Below the pieces are notes generated by a model. The model had not been told where the DNA came from. It did no database searches and saw only the letters and a program-made list of their open reading frames with translations. The translations under genes and the position numbers were made by a program. DNA of 64,000 nucleotides from an uncultured Draconibacterium sp. (lineage in GTDB: Bacteria; Bacteroidota; Bacteroidia; Bacteroidales; Prolixibacteraceae). Location of the stretch: contig NZ_OY781884.1 in NCBI RefSeq assembly GCF_963677155.1, positions 5,204,501-5,268,500 of the forward strand, in the 5' to 3' direction. Within the stretch, counting starts at the first letter, position 1. Each line of letters opens with the position of its first letter. This document shows positions 28,895-38,585 of this stretch, piece by piece.

Positions 28895-29572
28895 CTAATA
28901 AAAGTTTAGCAACCGATCAAATTCGTCAGGAATAGCAGATTCAAAAGAAACCTGTTCTGCTGTTGCAGGATGTTTAAATTCCAGTTTTCCGGCGTGCAGA
29001 AATAGCCGACGAATATCAGTATCTGCCAAGATAATTTTATTCAAGGTAAAATCTCCGTGGTGTGTATCGCCAATAATATCAAACCTGTTTTTAGCAAAAT
29101 GTTGACGCAACTGGTGCCAGCGTCCTGTTTCCGGATTAATCTCCAGCAAACTCAATTCAATGTCAGTTTTATCTTTCGAAACCAATTTAGTTTGAACGGT
29201 GCGTAGCGTTTTATAATGTGTTACAGCCGGCTTTTTAAACTTCGATTTCTTTTTCACCAACACTTTTGAATCGAAAGTCCCCTCTCCCGGATTTCCCTGC
29301 ACAATAGCATAATAGGTTTTCTGCACTTCCTTTTGCTCAAACTGTTTGGTTAAAACATTAGCCATTTCTGATGAAAATGCTAAAACCATCACTCCCGATG
29401 TTTTCGAATCTAAGCGATGTACATTATAAATCCACTTCCCCGTTTCATCACCAATCAATTTGGTTAAATACGGTGCATCGTTGGGCATAAAATCATTTTT
29501 ATGAACCGGAAGCTCTATTGGTTTTTCAACAACAATTATCGATTCGTCTTGATATAGTACTGGAATATTCAT
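28895..29572 (-). CDS. RluA-family pseudouridine synthase
   Basis: This 225-residue enzyme isomerises uridine to pseudouridine in rRNA or tRNA. The catalytic motif is HRLDSKTSGVMVLA with the essential Asp around residue 54, followed by KTYYAIVQG and, later, LLEINPETGRWHQLRQHFA, as in RluA/TruC proteins. It lacks an S4 domain. The short length is closest to the TruC (tRNA U65) and RluA subgroups, but the exact target base cannot be determined. The ATG at 29572 is divergent from the msrB region with only 11 bases to the next in-frame upstream start there, so promoters overlap. Confidence 0.92.
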   Translation of the reverse strand: MNIPVLYQDESIIVVEKPIELPVHKNDFMPNDAPYLTKLIGDETGKWIYNVHRLDSKTSGVMVLAFSSEMANVLTKQFEQKEVQKTYYAIVQGNPGEGTFDSKVLVKKKSKFKKPAVTHYKTLRTVQTKLVSKDKTDIELSLLEINPETGRWHQLRQHFAKNRFDIIGDTHHGDFTLNKIILADTDIRRLFLHAGKLEFKHPATAEQVSFESAIPDEFDRLLNFY

Positions 29573-29673
29573 GTTTTGTATAAATGCCCAAAGGTAGCAT
29601 TATTAAGGCTCGTTCTTTGCATTTCTTAACGTGTAGCGGTAAACCTGCGCGCGCCCCGCTTGTTATTAGTGTT

Positions 29674-30147
29674 ATGAAAACGATAATATTAATATTTATA
29701 CTGAGTTTAAGTTTTGGAAGCTATGCCCAGAACGTAAAACAAGAAAAAGAAGCTAAAAAAATGGGATACAACAAATTGAATGAATTTGAGCGATACGTAA
29801 TTTTAGAAAAAGGAACAGAACGCCCGTTTACCGGGAAATACACTGATTACAAAGAGAATGGAACTTATGTATGTAAACAGTGTGGCGCTGCCCTGTATAA
29901 ATCGACGGACAAATTTAATTCTCACTGTGGTTGGCCAAGTTTTGATGATGAGATTGATGGTGCCGTAATCCGAACGCTGGATGCCGATGGAAGACGAACC
30001 GAAATTACCTGTGCCAACTGTGGAGGTCACCTGGGGCATGTATTTTTTGGCGAAGGTTTTACTGATAAAAATACCAGGCATTGTGTAAATTCTGTTTCGC
30101 TTGATTTTATTCCGGTAAATAATGACACAAAAAAAGGAAAACAGTAA
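29674..30147 (+). CDS. msrB: Peptide-methionine (R)-S-oxide reductase, exported
   Basis: This enzyme reduces the R form of methionine sulfoxide in proteins. I start it at ATG 29674, which gives a 157-residue protein with a clean signal peptide (ending SFGSYAQ). A longer in-frame start at 29584 would add 30 residues without signal character. Zinc-binding pairs YVCKQCGAAL and CANCGGHLGHVF and the catalytic Cys in RHCVNSVSLDF are present, as is the substrate-binding HCGWPSF. Export suggests repair of periplasmic or lipoprotein targets. Its stop codon lies inside the terminator hairpin. Confidence 0.93.
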   Translation: MKTIILIFILSLSFGSYAQNVKQEKEAKKMGYNKLNEFERYVILEKGTERPFTGKYTDYKENGTYVCKQCGAALYKSTDKFNSHCGWPSFDDEIDGAVIRTLDADGRRTEITCANCGGHLGHVFFGEGFTDKNTRHCVNSVSLDFIPVNNDTKKGKQ

Positions 30148-30164
30148 TTGTTTTCCTTTTTTTT
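30131..30164 (+). terminator. Terminator overlapping the msrB stop codon
   Basis: The stem AAAAAGGAAAAC / GTTTTCCTTTTT with a short loop carrying the TAA stop is followed by more T. It may serve both msrB and, in reverse, the convergent lipoprotein gene. Confidence 0.75.
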
Positions 30165-30184
30165 ATATTGCTCGTATTGATTGA

Positions 30185-30685
30185 CTATTCTGTCATTTCT
30201 TTCACTTTCAGACCTTCAATAAAAAACACGCGCTCTGCTGCTGCCTGATTTTCAGCGAGAACTGCATGCGCTGCTTCCGTTTCAGCGTCTTCAACTTTGC
30301 CTTCTTCTTCACCATGTTCTTTTCCCGGATTATGTGCATCTGCCTCGGTCAAAACCTCTTTCAGAATACCCGTAATTTCCAGTTCGCTTCCCATTTGATC
30401 CTGCGTAAAAGCTCCGAGTTTTTCGCCTGCTTCAACACGGATTGAGATATCTTCAGTACTCCCCATTAAAAAGCAGCGCTCTCCTCCTTGCTGGCACACA
30501 TGAAATACGGTTCCTTTAACAACGACCTCGTTATCGGCTAATTCAGGTGCTTTTTTCAAAAGATCATCAACGCTTAAAACTACTGCTGACTTCTCAGCGA
30601 CAACTTTAGCCTCCTGCTTTTTTGTTTGTTGACTGCAGGCAAACAACATTGCCGTTAACAAACTAAGTAATACAATTTTTCTCAT
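30185..30685 (-). CDS. Lipoprotein of unknown function
   Basis: This 166-residue protein carries lipobox LFAC (Cys about residue 17). The mature part contains VVVKGTVFHVCQQGGERCFL and SELEITGILKEV, a strand pattern like an OB fold in which a molecule or metal could bind via the two cysteines, then a His/Glu-rich linker (DAHNPGKEHGEEEG). I do not recognise the family with certainty. It follows a PepSY-type membrane protein gene by 29 bases on the same strand and probably shares its transcript. The His/Glu stretch and the partner hint at metal or redox work at the envelope, which is speculation. Confidence 0.75.
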   Translation of the reverse strand: MRKIVLLSLLTAMLFACSQQTKKQEAKVVAEKSAVVLSVDDLLKKAPELADNEVVVKGTVFHVCQQGGERCFLMGSTEDISIRVEAGEKLGAFTQDQMGSELEITGILKEVLTEADAHNPGKEHGEEEGKVEDAETEAAHAVLAENQAAAERVFFIEGLKVKEMTE

Positions 30686-30714
30686 TTTCTTGATGTTTTG
30701 GATTTTTTATGTTG

Positions 30715-31266
30715 CTAAAGATATAAAATTACAAAGATTAAAGGAACTATAAAACCGGCAACAGTTAACCACCAGCCCCATCGTTGAAAACCTCTTTTTC
30801 CTTTCAAAATAAACAGACCCGATACAGCCACAAATAATAGAATAACAGCCATTGTATCACTCACCCATTTCCAAACGGTTCCCAGCGTTGCGCGGTGAAG
30901 TTTGTTCATACTAAAAACCAATGGCCTACGCTCCAGGTAACGCATCCTTCCTTCTCCTGAGCCAGGATAGATTATCACCTCTCCGTTGGCGATAAATACC
31001 TTAATATCGCCATCATTGTCGACGTAATGTTTTTTATACACCACATCGGGCTGAACGGATTTCACAATTTGCTGAATTTCATCATCGGTATATGATTGTT
31101 GAGGCTGCAAATCGTGTGCAAAATCTGTGATTAGTATTTTATAATCAGGATTGAAATCGTGACGATGATTCAGATAAATCCCCGATACTGCATAAACGAT
31201 TGTCATTGCAACAATAAAGTATCCAAAATCGCGATGTAAAATGCGCAGAAGTTTCCGAATTTTCAT
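30715..31266 (-). CDS. PepSY-associated transmembrane helix protein
   Basis: This 183-residue membrane protein opens with KLLRILHRDFGYFIVAMTIV, the first transmembrane segment with the conserved HRD of PepSY-TM proteins. A periplasmic segment follows (about 32-115), then LHRATLGTVWKWVSDTMAV and two closing transmembrane helices ending in VPLIFVILYL. PepSY-TM proteins are often linked to siderophore or metal reduction at the inner membrane. This is a short form, with three to four helices. The lipoprotein downstream (29-base gap) is likely its partner. Confidence 0.85.
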   Translation of the reverse strand: MKIRKLLRILHRDFGYFIVAMTIVYAVSGIYLNHRHDFNPDYKILITDFAHDLQPQQSYTDDEIQQIVKSVQPDVVYKKHYVDNDGDIKVFIANGEVIIYPGSGEGRMRYLERRPLVFSMNKLHRATLGTVWKWVSDTMAVILLFVAVSGLFILKGKRGFQRWGWWLTVAGFIVPLIFVILYL

Positions 31267-31388
31267 GAATAAATTCTTTTAGGAGTAAATATATGATAAA
31301 TGGCTTGATTAGGAGTTTAACAAAAAATATTAAATATCAATAATTTTGGAAAATGTTGATACTCAATAAAGCCGCATGAGGGTTACGA

Positions 31389-31421
31389 TTTGAGCGTTTA
31401 ATTCAGGTCTTTTTATCTTTA
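31389..31421 (+). promoter_or_regulatory. Candidate promoter for a plus-strand small RNA
   Basis: TTTG at 31389-31392 and TATCTTTA at 31414-31421 (7 of 8 to TAnnTTTG) are spaced as in Bacteroidota -33/-7 promoters. Transcription would start near 31425. There is no plus-strand gene downstream except the terminator at 31518. Confidence 0.45.
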
Positions 31422-31424
31422 TAA

Positions 31425-31546
31425 GTGAAGTCAAGTATTGACATGAAAAACATATAGTTGTATATTGCATCCATCCTAGTGTACTAGGGCTCTGGTTTTA
31501 TCACAACTTAATTGGGTACCTCCGGCTATTGAGCCGGAGGTTTTTT
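31425..31546 (+). ncRNA. Candidate small RNA of about 120 nt
   Basis: It lies between two minus-strand genes. A promoter-like pair ends at 31421 and a perfect terminator ends at 31546. Between them is a small hairpin CCTAG-TGTA-CTAGG (about 31478-31491) and no start codon followed by a useful frame. The family is not recognised; it could act in trans. An alternative is an antisense transcript running into the 3' end of the DUF134 gene if the terminator leaks. Confidence 0.45.
31518..31546 (+). terminator. Strong orphan terminator on the plus strand
   Basis: A perfect 10-bp stem ACCTCCGGCT / AGCCGGAGGT with a 4-base ATTG loop is followed by TTTTT. The minus-strand side has no T run. No plus-strand protein gene lies upstream for more than a kilobase, so it must end a non-coding transcript. 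Confidence 0.88.
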
Positions 31547-31591
31547 ATGTCTTAATTTCAAAATATAATACTAGCCGCTTGATTTGCAGCT

Positions 31592-32008
31592 CTATTTATC
31601 CATGTAGAAATCGTTTAAAGACACGAGGTCTTCGGAGTTACAAACCGGACATTTTTCATTACTCTCAGAGTAATCGCTAAAACTGGCTTTGCAACTACTG
31701 CATTTGAACCAGTTCTTTTCAAAATAAACATCACCTCCTCTGAAAATAAGGTCTCTTCCCTCCACAAACGCAGTTGCCACTTTATTTCGGGCTTCTTCGT
31801 AAATACGGGTTAATGTTGGGCGCGAAACATCCATATAAACGGCAGCTTCTTCTTGCGTAAGATTTTGATAATCCAGCAAACGGATTGCCTCGTATTCTTC
31901 GAGGTGTAAAATAACTTCATTGGTTTTACGTCCGCGCACACCATAAACCGACATACCTTTAATTACCGGGGGTACCTGGATCCTTCTGTTTCTTTTTCTT
32001 CTTGGCAT
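31592..32008 (-). CDS. DUF134/UPF0251 DNA-binding protein with zinc ribbon
   Basis: This 138-residue protein has a basic start (MPRRKRNRR) and the DUF134 helix-turn-helix (about 25-85, LHLEEYEAIRLLDYQNLTQE, then DVSRPTLTRIYEEARNKVA). A C-terminal zinc ribbon with FKCSSCK and EKCPVC follows. DUF134 proteins resemble sigma region 4 and are thought to be transcriptional regulators, sometimes of iron-sulfur or nitrogenase-cofactor-like genes. It starts one base after the aroC stop, so both are co-transcribed. The added zinc ribbon makes it longer than the smallest family members. Confidence 0.87.
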   Translation of the reverse strand: MPRRKRNRRIQVPPVIKGMSVYGVRGRKTNEVILHLEEYEAIRLLDYQNLTQEEAAVYMDVSRPTLTRIYEEARNKVATAFVEGRDLIFRGGDVYFEKNWFKCSSCKASFSDYSESNEKCPVCNSEDLVSLNDFYMDK

Positions 32009-32009
32009 A

Positions 32010-33083
32010 TTAAATCGTGTTAAGTTTATTTAGTAGAAAGTGGTCAACTAAAACTAATGCAGCCATTGCCTCAACGATGGGCACAGCACGTGGAAGTACA
32101 CAGGGATCGTGTCTTCCTTTTGGATTAATTTTTATACTTTGCTCATCCTTATCGAGTGTCTGTTGTTCTTTTAACAAGGTAGCGATGGGCTTAAATGCAA
32201 CATTGAAATAAATGTCTTCGCCATTGGAGATCCCCCCCTGGATACCACCTGAGTTATTTGTTTTTGTACGAATGCCTTCGTCTGTTTTTATAAAAATATC
32301 GTTGTGTTCGGAACCACTAAGTTTTGTTCCATCGAAACCAGAACCATATTCGAATCCCTTTACAGCATTAATTCCAAGCATTGCAAAGCCCATGTCGGCA
32401 TGCAATTTATTAAAAACAGGTTCTCCCCATCCGGCAGGCACACCGGTAGCAACACCGGTAATAACACCACCAACGGTATCGTGTTCGCGTCCGGCTTTTT
32501 CAATTCGCGCGATCATTTGGTCTGCAACTTCCTGATCGGGACAACGTACAATATTATTCTCGGTAGCCGAAAGGTCTAATTCTTTGTAATCTTTCTGCAA
32601 TTTGATTTCACCAACCTGCGACACAAAAGCCTGAATAGAAACACCGGCTTTTGCCAGTATTTGTTTGGCAATTGCTCCGGCAACCACGCGCGCAATGGTT
32701 TCGCGTGCTGATGATCTACCACCTCCGCGATGATCGCGTGTACCGTATTTTTTAATGTAAGTAAAATCGGCGTGCGACGGACGGTATACATTTTTAAGAT
32801 CGTTGTAATCGTTTGAGTGCTGGTCTTTGTTCCAAATCGCAAATGCAATTGGAGTGCCCTGAGTTTTTCCTTCAAATACCCCGGAAAGAAACTCTACCTG
32901 ATCCGGTTCTTTACGTTGTGTTGTAATTTTCGACTGTCCTGGTTTTCTTCGGGCCAGGTCTTTTTGAATTAATTCTATATCAAGCTCAACCCCTGCCGGA
33001 CAACCATCGATAATACCTCCAATTCCTCGTCCATGAGATTCGCCAAATGAGGTTAAGCGAAATATCTTTCCAAAAGTGTTCAT
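32010..33083 (-). CDS. aroC: Chorismate synthase
   Basis: This FMN-dependent enzyme converts 5-enolpyruvylshikimate-3-phosphate to chorismate, the last shared step to aromatic amino acids and quinones. I start it at ATG 33083 ([18 protein letters not shown]), giving 357 residues. An 11-residue longer frame from 33116 has no support. Signatures: [40 protein letters not shown]-like [16 protein letters not shown] and the C-terminal [16 protein letters not shown]. The DUF134 gene follows with one base between. A terminator from the slyD side lies upstream, so the promoter is in 33084-33188. Confidence 0.96.
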   Translation of the reverse strand: MNTFGKIFRLTSFGESHGRGIGGIIDGCPAGVELDIELIQKDLARRKPGQSKITTQRKEPDQVEFLSGVFEGKTQGTPIAFAIWNKDQHSNDYNDLKNVYRPSHADFTYIKKYGTRDHRGGGRSSARETIARVVAGAIAKQILAKAGVSIQAFVSQVGEIKLQKDYKELDLSATENNIVRCPDQEVADQMIARIEKAGREHDTVGGVITGVATGVPAGWGEPVFNKLHADMGFAMLGINAVKGFEYGSGFDGTKLSGSEHNDIFIKTDEGIRTKTNNSGGIQGGISNGEDIYFNVAFKPIATLLKEQQTLDKDEQSIKINPKGRHDPCVLPRAVPIVEAMAALVLVDHFLLNKLNTI

Positions 33084-33188
33084 CTGTAAAATATTGTTTG
33101 CTACTTTTTGTAACAATTAGATCTTTGTGTTATTCGCAACCTTCAATTAAAGAGGTTGATTTTCACACAATCAGCTCTATAAAGTGAG

Positions 33189-33222
33189 AAACCCCGTTTC
33201 CATTATCGAATGAAAACAGGGT
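33189..33222 (-). terminator. Terminator of the secA-lgt-slyD direction
   Basis: On the minus strand the stem AACCCTGTTTTCATT / AATGGAAACGGGGTT is perfect with two G-U pairs and a 4-base loop, then TCTCACTTT. The U tract is weak. The pairs are mismatched on the plus strand, which supports the minus orientation. Confidence 0.6.
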
Positions 33223-33257
33223 TAAAATAATTAAATTGAACTTATTATCAAAATTTT

Positions 33258-33836
33258 TTAGCAGCCACAACCACAGCCGCCACCGCTTTCTGTTCCGCAA
33301 GAACCATCGTTGCAACCACCATCGCCGCTTCCACAACCACAGCCGCCGCCACCTGAAAGGATCTGCGCAACTTCTTCGTCTGACGCCTCGCGAACATCAA
33401 CCACTTTGCCTGCAAAAAACAAGTCTTCGCCGGCCAGTGGATGGTTAAAGTCCATTTTTATGGTTTCGTCATTTACGTCTAAAACCAAACCATTTAAACG
33501 CTGACCATTGCTGCTCATCATTGGAACAGTATTTCCAACTTTAATCAATTCTGCGTCGAATTCACCATTCACCAGAAACACATTTTTAGGTAGCTCAACA
33601 ACTGCTTCGTTGTTTACTGCACCGTATGCCTCAGTACTTTCAATTTTAATCGTAAAAGGATCGTCTTGTTTCAATCCGATCAATTCAGATTCGAACTTTG
33701 GTAGCATCATTCCTGCTCCGTATAGGAACTCCAAAGGTTGTTCAGTTGTTGCCTGTTCAACCAATTCTCCCTGCTCGTTGTCGATACGAAGATCGTACGT
33801 CAACTTCACCATTTTATATTTTCCAATCTCTAACAT
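33258..33836 (-). CDS. slyD: SlyD-type FKBP peptidyl-prolyl isomerase with Cys/Gly metal tail
   Basis: I start this at ATG 33836 (MLEIGKYKMVKLTYDLR), giving 192 residues. The frame extends 14 residues further without typical sequence. The FKBP half (PLEFLYGAGMMLPKFE) and the inserted-in-flap chaperone domain (AYGAVNNEAVVELPKN) are as in SlyD, followed by MDFNHPLAGEDLFFAGKV. The last 35 residues are a Cys/Gly/Asp-rich tail (GGGGCGCGSGDGGCNDGSCG) that could bind nickel or other metals, in place of the His-rich tail of Escherichia coli SlyD. It assists folding and metal delivery. It lies downstream of lgt (85-base gap). Confidence 0.9.
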   Translation of the reverse strand: MLEIGKYKMVKLTYDLRIDNEQGELVEQATTEQPLEFLYGAGMMLPKFESELIGLKQDDPFTIKIESTEAYGAVNNEAVVELPKNVFLVNGEFDAELIKVGNTVPMMSSNGQRLNGLVLDVNDETIKMDFNHPLAGEDLFFAGKVVDVREASDEEVAQILSGGGGCGCGSGDGGCNDGSCGTESGGGCGCGC

Positions 33837-33921
33837 ATTCTTTAATTCTTGATGATCTGCAAAATAAGTTATTTTCAATTCATTAACAAAATACTTACAG
33901 CTCTTCTATTCAGTTTTAACA

Positions 33922-34752
33922 TTAATTTTTACTATTCTTAAAAACCACTTCGGGTTTCTTTATTGCCCTGTAAACCAATAGCGCGCCAATTATTACAAAT
34001 GGAACACTTAACCACTGCCCCATGTTCAACGTCATACCGGCTTCAAACAGTTCCTGATCTTCTTTAATAAACTCGATAAAGAAACGAGCAGAAAAGATGA
34101 GAACGAAAAATGCACCAAGCAATAAACCTGGTCGGTTTTTGGCACTTGTTTTCCAATATAAATACATTAGCACTCCAAACGAAATAAGGTACGATAATGC
34201 TTCGTAAATCTGCGTAGGATGTTTAGCTACAGTCTCTCCGTTTCTTTCAAAAATTATCCCCCATGGCAATGCCGTCTGAATTCCGTAAATTTCAGAGTTC
34301 ATAAGGTTTCCGGTGCGAATAAATGCGGCAACCAAAGCCGTTGGAACTACAATACGATCTAATGTCCAAAGCATAGTTCGCTTGGTTACCCATTTTGAAT
34401 GCAGGTACATAGCAATTAAAATACCAAGTGCCCCACCATGACTGGCCAGTCCTCCGTGCCATACCTTTATAATTTCGCCAGGATGTTGCGAGTAATAATC
34501 CCATCCGTAGAAGAAAACGTGGCCAAGTCGTGCACCAACAACAGTTGCGATAATAATGTAGAAGAACAGACTGTCGATCCATTTCTGATCTACATTTTCC
34601 GACTTTAGCATTTTTTCGCCAATATAATAGCCAATTAAAAAACCTGAGGCAAACAATAAACCATACCAGCGTATCGACAATGGCCCAAGACTAAAAATTT
34701 CAGGATTAACATTCCAGTGAATGAAGTTCAGTAAACTGATCATATTCATCAT
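33922..34752 (-). CDS. lgt: Prolipoprotein diacylglyceryl transferase
   Basis: This inner-membrane enzyme adds diacylglycerol from phosphatidylglycerol to the lipobox Cys of prolipoproteins, the first step for all lipoproteins in this window. The 276-residue protein shows about seven membrane segments, the early RWYGLLFASGFLIGYYIGEK, and the Lgt signature WHGGLASHGGALGILIA, then PTALVAAFIRTGNLMNSEI and HPTQIYEA. The start at 34752 gives MMNMISLLNF; MNMISL two residues on is equally possible. It begins 10 bases after the secA stop, so the two are probably one transcript. Confidence 0.95.
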   Translation of the reverse strand: MMNMISLLNFIHWNVNPEIFSLGPLSIRWYGLLFASGFLIGYYIGEKMLKSENVDQKWIDSLFFYIIIATVVGARLGHVFFYGWDYYSQHPGEIIKVWHGGLASHGGALGILIAMYLHSKWVTKRTMLWTLDRIVVPTALVAAFIRTGNLMNSEIYGIQTALPWGIIFERNGETVAKHPTQIYEALSYLISFGVLMYLYWKTSAKNRPGLLLGAFFVLIFSARFFIEFIKEDQELFEAGMTLNMGQWLSVPFVIIGALLVYRAIKKPEVVFKNSKN

Positions 34753-34762
34753 CTAGTTCAAT

Positions 34763-37700
34763 TTATAAGTCACCACCTCTTCCGTGGCATTGTTTGTATT
34801 TTTTACCGCTTCCGCAAGGACAAGGATCGTTACGTCCAACACGTTTTTCAACTTTAACCGGCTGAGGTTTCGCCTTTTCTGCTGTATTTGTATTGGCACC
34901 TTCCATAGCATTTTCTGCCGATGGCAATTCTGATTTTTGTGTTTTATAACGACTCATATCAGTTTTGCGTCGTACTTCTGCCTCGCGCACCTCTTCCGGG
35001 CTTTGAATAGGAATCTGCCCTTTCATTAAGGTTGAAACAACATCTTTATTCACCTTGGCAACCATAACCTTAAACAGGTTAAACGACTCGAACTTGTAAA
35101 TTAACAATGGGTCTTTTTGCTCGTAAGTAGCATTCTGTACCGATTGTTTCAAGTCGTCCATTTCACGCAGTTGTTCTTTCCACGATTCATCAATCGTATT
35201 CAGCACAATCTGTTTCTGGTACGATTTCACCAACTCCTTACCTTTATTATTATAAGCCTTTTCAAGGTTACAAATAATCTGGAAAACGCGTTTTCCATCA
35301 GTAATAGGAACTACAATATTTTTGTAAACCTCTTTTTTGGTTTCGTATACATTTCTAATTACCGGATAAGCTTGTTGTGCAATGGTTTCAACTTTACGGT
35401 TGTAATTGTTGATCATCTTTTCGTAAATGCGCTCGGCTACCTGTGCGGCATTTAAACTCTTGAAATCTTCCTGGTTAACCGGCGATTCCAAGGAAAGAAA
35501 ACGCATCAGTTCCATGTTGAAATCTTCGAACATATCGGAACCATGATATTCATTTACCAGTTCCTCAACCGAATCGTACATCATGTTCAGCACATCTACC
35601 TCTAAACGTTCACCGTATAATGCGTGACGACGTTTTTTATAGATCACTTCACGCTGCGAATTCATTACATCATCGTATTCAAGCAAACGTTTACGAATAC
35701 CAAAGTTGTTCTCCTCAACCTTTTTCTGTGCCCGTTCAATCGATTTCGAGATCATTGAGTGTTGAATTACCTCACCATCTTCCAATCCGAGCTTATCCAT
35801 TACTCCGGAAATACGATCGGAGCCAAACAAACGCATTAAATCATCTTCCAACGACACATAGAACTGCGAAGAACCGGGATCTCCCTGGCGTCCTGCACGT
35901 CCTCGCAACTGCCTGTCAACGCGTCTGGAATCATGACGTTCGGTACCAATAATTGCTAATCCTCCGGATTTTTTCACCTCTTCAGACAGCTTAATATCGG
36001 TACCACGACCCGCCATATTGGTTGCAATTGTTACTCCACCTGCCTGACCGGCTTCGGCAACAATATCAGCTTCGCGTGCGTGCAGTTTCGCGTTCAAAAC
36101 GTTGTGCTTAATACCTTTTATTTTCAGCATTCGGCTAAGTAACTCCGATATTTCAACCGATGTTGTACCCACCAATACCGGACGACCTTTTTTGTTCAGT
36201 TCAACAATTTCGTCGCTAACAGCATTATATTTTTCACGCTTGGTTTTAAAAACCAGGTCTTCCCTATCGTCGCGAACAATCGGACGGTTGGTAGGAATTA
36301 CCACAACTTCCAATTCGTAAATATCCCAGAATTCACCTGCTTCCGTTTCTGCAGTACCAGTCATACCAGCCAACTTGTGGTACATCCTGAAATAGTTTTG
36401 AAGCGTAATGGTTGCGAAAGTTTGCGTTGCCGCTTCAACCTTCACCTGCTCTTTGGCTTCAATTGCCTGGTGTAAACCATCGGAATAACGACGACCTTCC
36501 ATAATACGACCGGTCTGCTCGTCAACAATTTTCACCTTATTATCCATCACCACATACTCCACATCTTTCTCGAACATGGCATATGCTTTTAGCAACTGGT
36601 TTATGGTATGAACACGCTCTGATTTTATAGCGTAGTCCTGGAGTAACTTATCCTTTTCAACCTGAATGTCGGCAGGTGCTTTCTCGCTGTTTTCAAACTC
36701 TGCCATTTTTTCGCCCATATCAGGAAGAACGAAGAATTCGGAATCTTCAAAACCGGCAGATATTAAATCGATACCTTTATCGGTAAGCTCTACAGAATTC
36801 TGCTTCTCTTCGATTATGAAATACAACGGGTCGGTTACAATGTGCATGTTTTTGCTGTTCTCCTGCATGTACAGGTTTTCTGTTTTTTGCACAACAGCTT
36901 TCATGCCTTCCTCGCTTAAAAACTTAATGATGGATTTGTTTTTTGGCATCCCCTTGTGGGCACGCAGCAAAAGCAAGCCACCTTCTTTTTTCTCTTCGGA
37001 AGTAGCATCGGGTTTTGTTAGCAGGCGTTTGGCATCGATAAATATTTTATTCACCAATTCGCGTTGCACCTTGTATAATTTCTCTACATAACCTTTTAGT
37101 TCTTCAAACTGCTGGTTATCGCCTTTAGGTACCGGGCCAGAGATGATAAGTGGCGTACGGGCATCATCAATCAATACCGAGTCAACCTCGTCGACAATGG
37201 CATACTGATGTTTACGTTGTACCAAATCCTCGGGATTAATGGCCATGTTATCACGCAGATAATCGAAACCAAATTCGTTGTTAGTTCCAAAAGTTATATC
37301 CGAGTTATATGCTTTTCTTCGTGCTTCAGAGTTTGGCTGGTGTTTATCAATACAATCAACCGATAATCCATGGAATTCGTACATCGGCCCCATCCACTCT
37401 GCATCACGTTTTGATAGGTAATCGTTAACCGTTACAATATGCACCCCTTTTCCGGTAAGAGCATTCAAAAACACAGGCAATGTTGCCACCAATGTTTTAC
37501 CTTCACCGGTTGCCATCTCTGCAATATTTCCCTGGTGAAGAACAACACCACCAATTAGCTGCACATCGTAGTGAACCATGTTCCAGGTTACTCTGCTTCC
37601 ACCGGCTAACCAGCTATTTTCCCAGATGGCTTTATCGCCACTAATTTTAATGCTGTCGCGGGTTGTAGAAAGATTGCGGTCGAAATCGCTGGCAGAAACC

Positions 37701-38086
37701 TCAATAGTCTCATTCTCGGAAAAACGACGGGCAGTATCTTTTATTACAGCAAAAGCGGTTGGCAGAATTTCGTTGAGAACTTCTTCTATTTTCTCGTCTA
37801 TTTTTTCTTCCAGCTTATCAATATGCTCATATATCTTTTCGCTATCCTGAATCTCAACTTCTTCAACTTCTACTTTTAAAGCAGCAATTTCATCTTCTTC
37901 AGGTTTAATACGGTCAGCAATAATTTGCTTTAATTTTGCCGATTCGGCCCTCAGCTCATCATGAGATAATTTGGAGATTCTTTCGTATTCCTCTTTTATT
38001 TTATTGACGATAGGAGTTATTTCTTTAATATCCCGCTCCGATTTGTTTCCCAGTAATTTTCCCAGGATTTTGTTTACAAATGCCAT
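34763..38086 (-). CDS. secA: Protein translocase ATPase SecA
   Basis: This motor drives preproteins through SecYEG. The 1107-residue length is usual for Bacteroidota, which carry insertions relative to the 901-residue Escherichia coli protein (for instance the long segment between about 345 and 480). Visible motifs are Walker [35 protein letters not shown] (motif II), [12 protein letters not shown], and [19 protein letters not shown] (motif VI). A C-terminal zinc-binding SecB/ribosome-contact motif [18 protein letters not shown] closes the protein. It heads a codirectional set with lgt and slyD. The upstream 200 bases are shared with the divergent zinc-ribbon gene. Confidence 0.97.
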   Translation of the reverse strand: MAFVNKILGKLLGNKSERDIKEITPIVNKIKEEYERISKLSHDELRAESAKLKQIIADRIKPEEDEIAALKVEVEEVEIQDSEKIYEHIDKLEEKIDEKIEEVLNEILPTAFAVIKDTARRFSENETIEVSASDFDRNLSTTRDSIKISGDKAIWENSWLAGGSRVTWNMVHYDVQLIGGVVLHQGNIAEMATGEGKTLVATLPVFLNALTGKGVHIVTVNDYLSKRDAEWMGPMYEFHGLSVDCIDKHQPNSEARRKAYNSDITFGTNNEFGFDYLRDNMAINPEDLVQRKHQYAIVDEVDSVLIDDARTPLIISGPVPKGDNQQFEELKGYVEKLYKVQRELVNKIFIDAKRLLTKPDATSEEKKEGGLLLLRAHKGMPKNKSIIKFLSEEGMKAVVQKTENLYMQENSKNMHIVTDPLYFIIEEKQNSVELTDKGIDLISAGFEDSEFFVLPDMGEKMAEFENSEKAPADIQVEKDKLLQDYAIKSERVHTINQLLKAYAMFEKDVEYVVMDNKVKIVDEQTGRIMEGRRYSDGLHQAIEAKEQVKVEAATQTFATITLQNYFRMYHKLAGMTGTAETEAGEFWDIYELEVVVIPTNRPIVRDDREDLVFKTKREKYNAVSDEIVELNKKGRPVLVGTTSVEISELLSRMLKIKGIKHNVLNAKLHAREADIVAEAGQAGGVTIATNMAGRGTDIKLSEEVKKSGGLAIIGTERHDSRRVDRQLRGRAGRQGDPGSSQFYVSLEDDLMRLFGSDRISGVMDKLGLEDGEVIQHSMISKSIERAQKKVEENNFGIRKRLLEYDDVMNSQREVIYKKRRHALYGERLEVDVLNMMYDSVEELVNEYHGSDMFEDFNMELMRFLSLESPVNQEDFKSLNAAQVAERIYEKMINNYNRKVETIAQQAYPVIRNVYETKKEVYKNIVVPITDGKRVFQIICNLEKAYNNKGKELVKSYQKQIVLNTIDESWKEQLREMDDLKQSVQNATYEQKDPLLIYKFESFNLFKVMVAKVNKDVVSTLMKGQIPIQSPEEVREAEVRRKTDMSRYKTQKSELPSAENAMEGANTNTAEKAKPQPVKVEKRVGRNDPCPCGSGKKYKQCHGRGGDL

Positions 38087-38341
38087 CTGTGCAACTTATA
38101 TTTAAATTATATAAAACCTGTGCAAATGTAATTAATTGTACAGGCTAAAAAAACATTCGTTTTATTTATTACTAATAATTATGCCAAATAGTTTAGGTGT
38201 AAAATATACAGACACATTAACAGTTTCTGAAACTATTATCTGCCAACACAACTGCCATATACGCATAACTTTATTCAACTTTCAAAAATGCAACTATTAA
38301 GTAATCGTCCAATTTTAATACTTTTGAGGCAAATATTTCGA

Positions 38342-38524
38342 ATGGGAGATTTAAAAAATACCTGTTTTGTTTGTAAACAACCTGTCACTTCTAAGAATTC
38401 GGAATTGAACCCGACAGTTAATTTGCCGGTTTGTAAGCATTGTAAAGGAACTAAAGCAGAGCAAAAAGCAGAAAAAGAAGCACTCGACAGCCTGGCGGAC
38501 GGCTTTGTTTGCGGCTGTATATAA
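38342..38524 (+). CDS. Small zinc-ribbon-like protein
   Basis: I choose ATG 38342 (MGDLKNTCFVCKQPV), which gives 60 residues; an upstream ATG at 38288 would add 18 poorly conserved-looking residues. Two CxxC knuckles (CFVC and CKHC) about 28 residues apart and a terminal CGCI suggest zinc binding. Short charged helices (AEQKAEKEALDSLADG) follow the second knuckle. I do not recognise a named family. It is isolated, divergent from secA, and ends at a strong hairpin that mainly serves the opposite strand. Confidence 0.65.
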   Translation: MGDLKNTCFVCKQPVTSKNSELNPTVNLPVCKHCKGTKAEQKAEKEALDSLADGFVCGCI

Positions 38525-38550
38525 AAAAAGCCGCGATCGCTCGCGGCTCC
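38523..38550 (-). terminator. Terminator for the 38.6-kb secreted protein gene
   Basis: The stem GCCGCGA / TCGCGGC with loop GCGA (minus strand) is followed by TTTTTTTAT. It lies about 40 bases past the stop. It overlaps the stop region of the opposing zinc-ribbon gene and could act weakly in that direction. Confidence 0.85.
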
Positions 38551-38585
38551 TTTAAAATTGCTTTCTATGAAATAAAATTTGCTAT

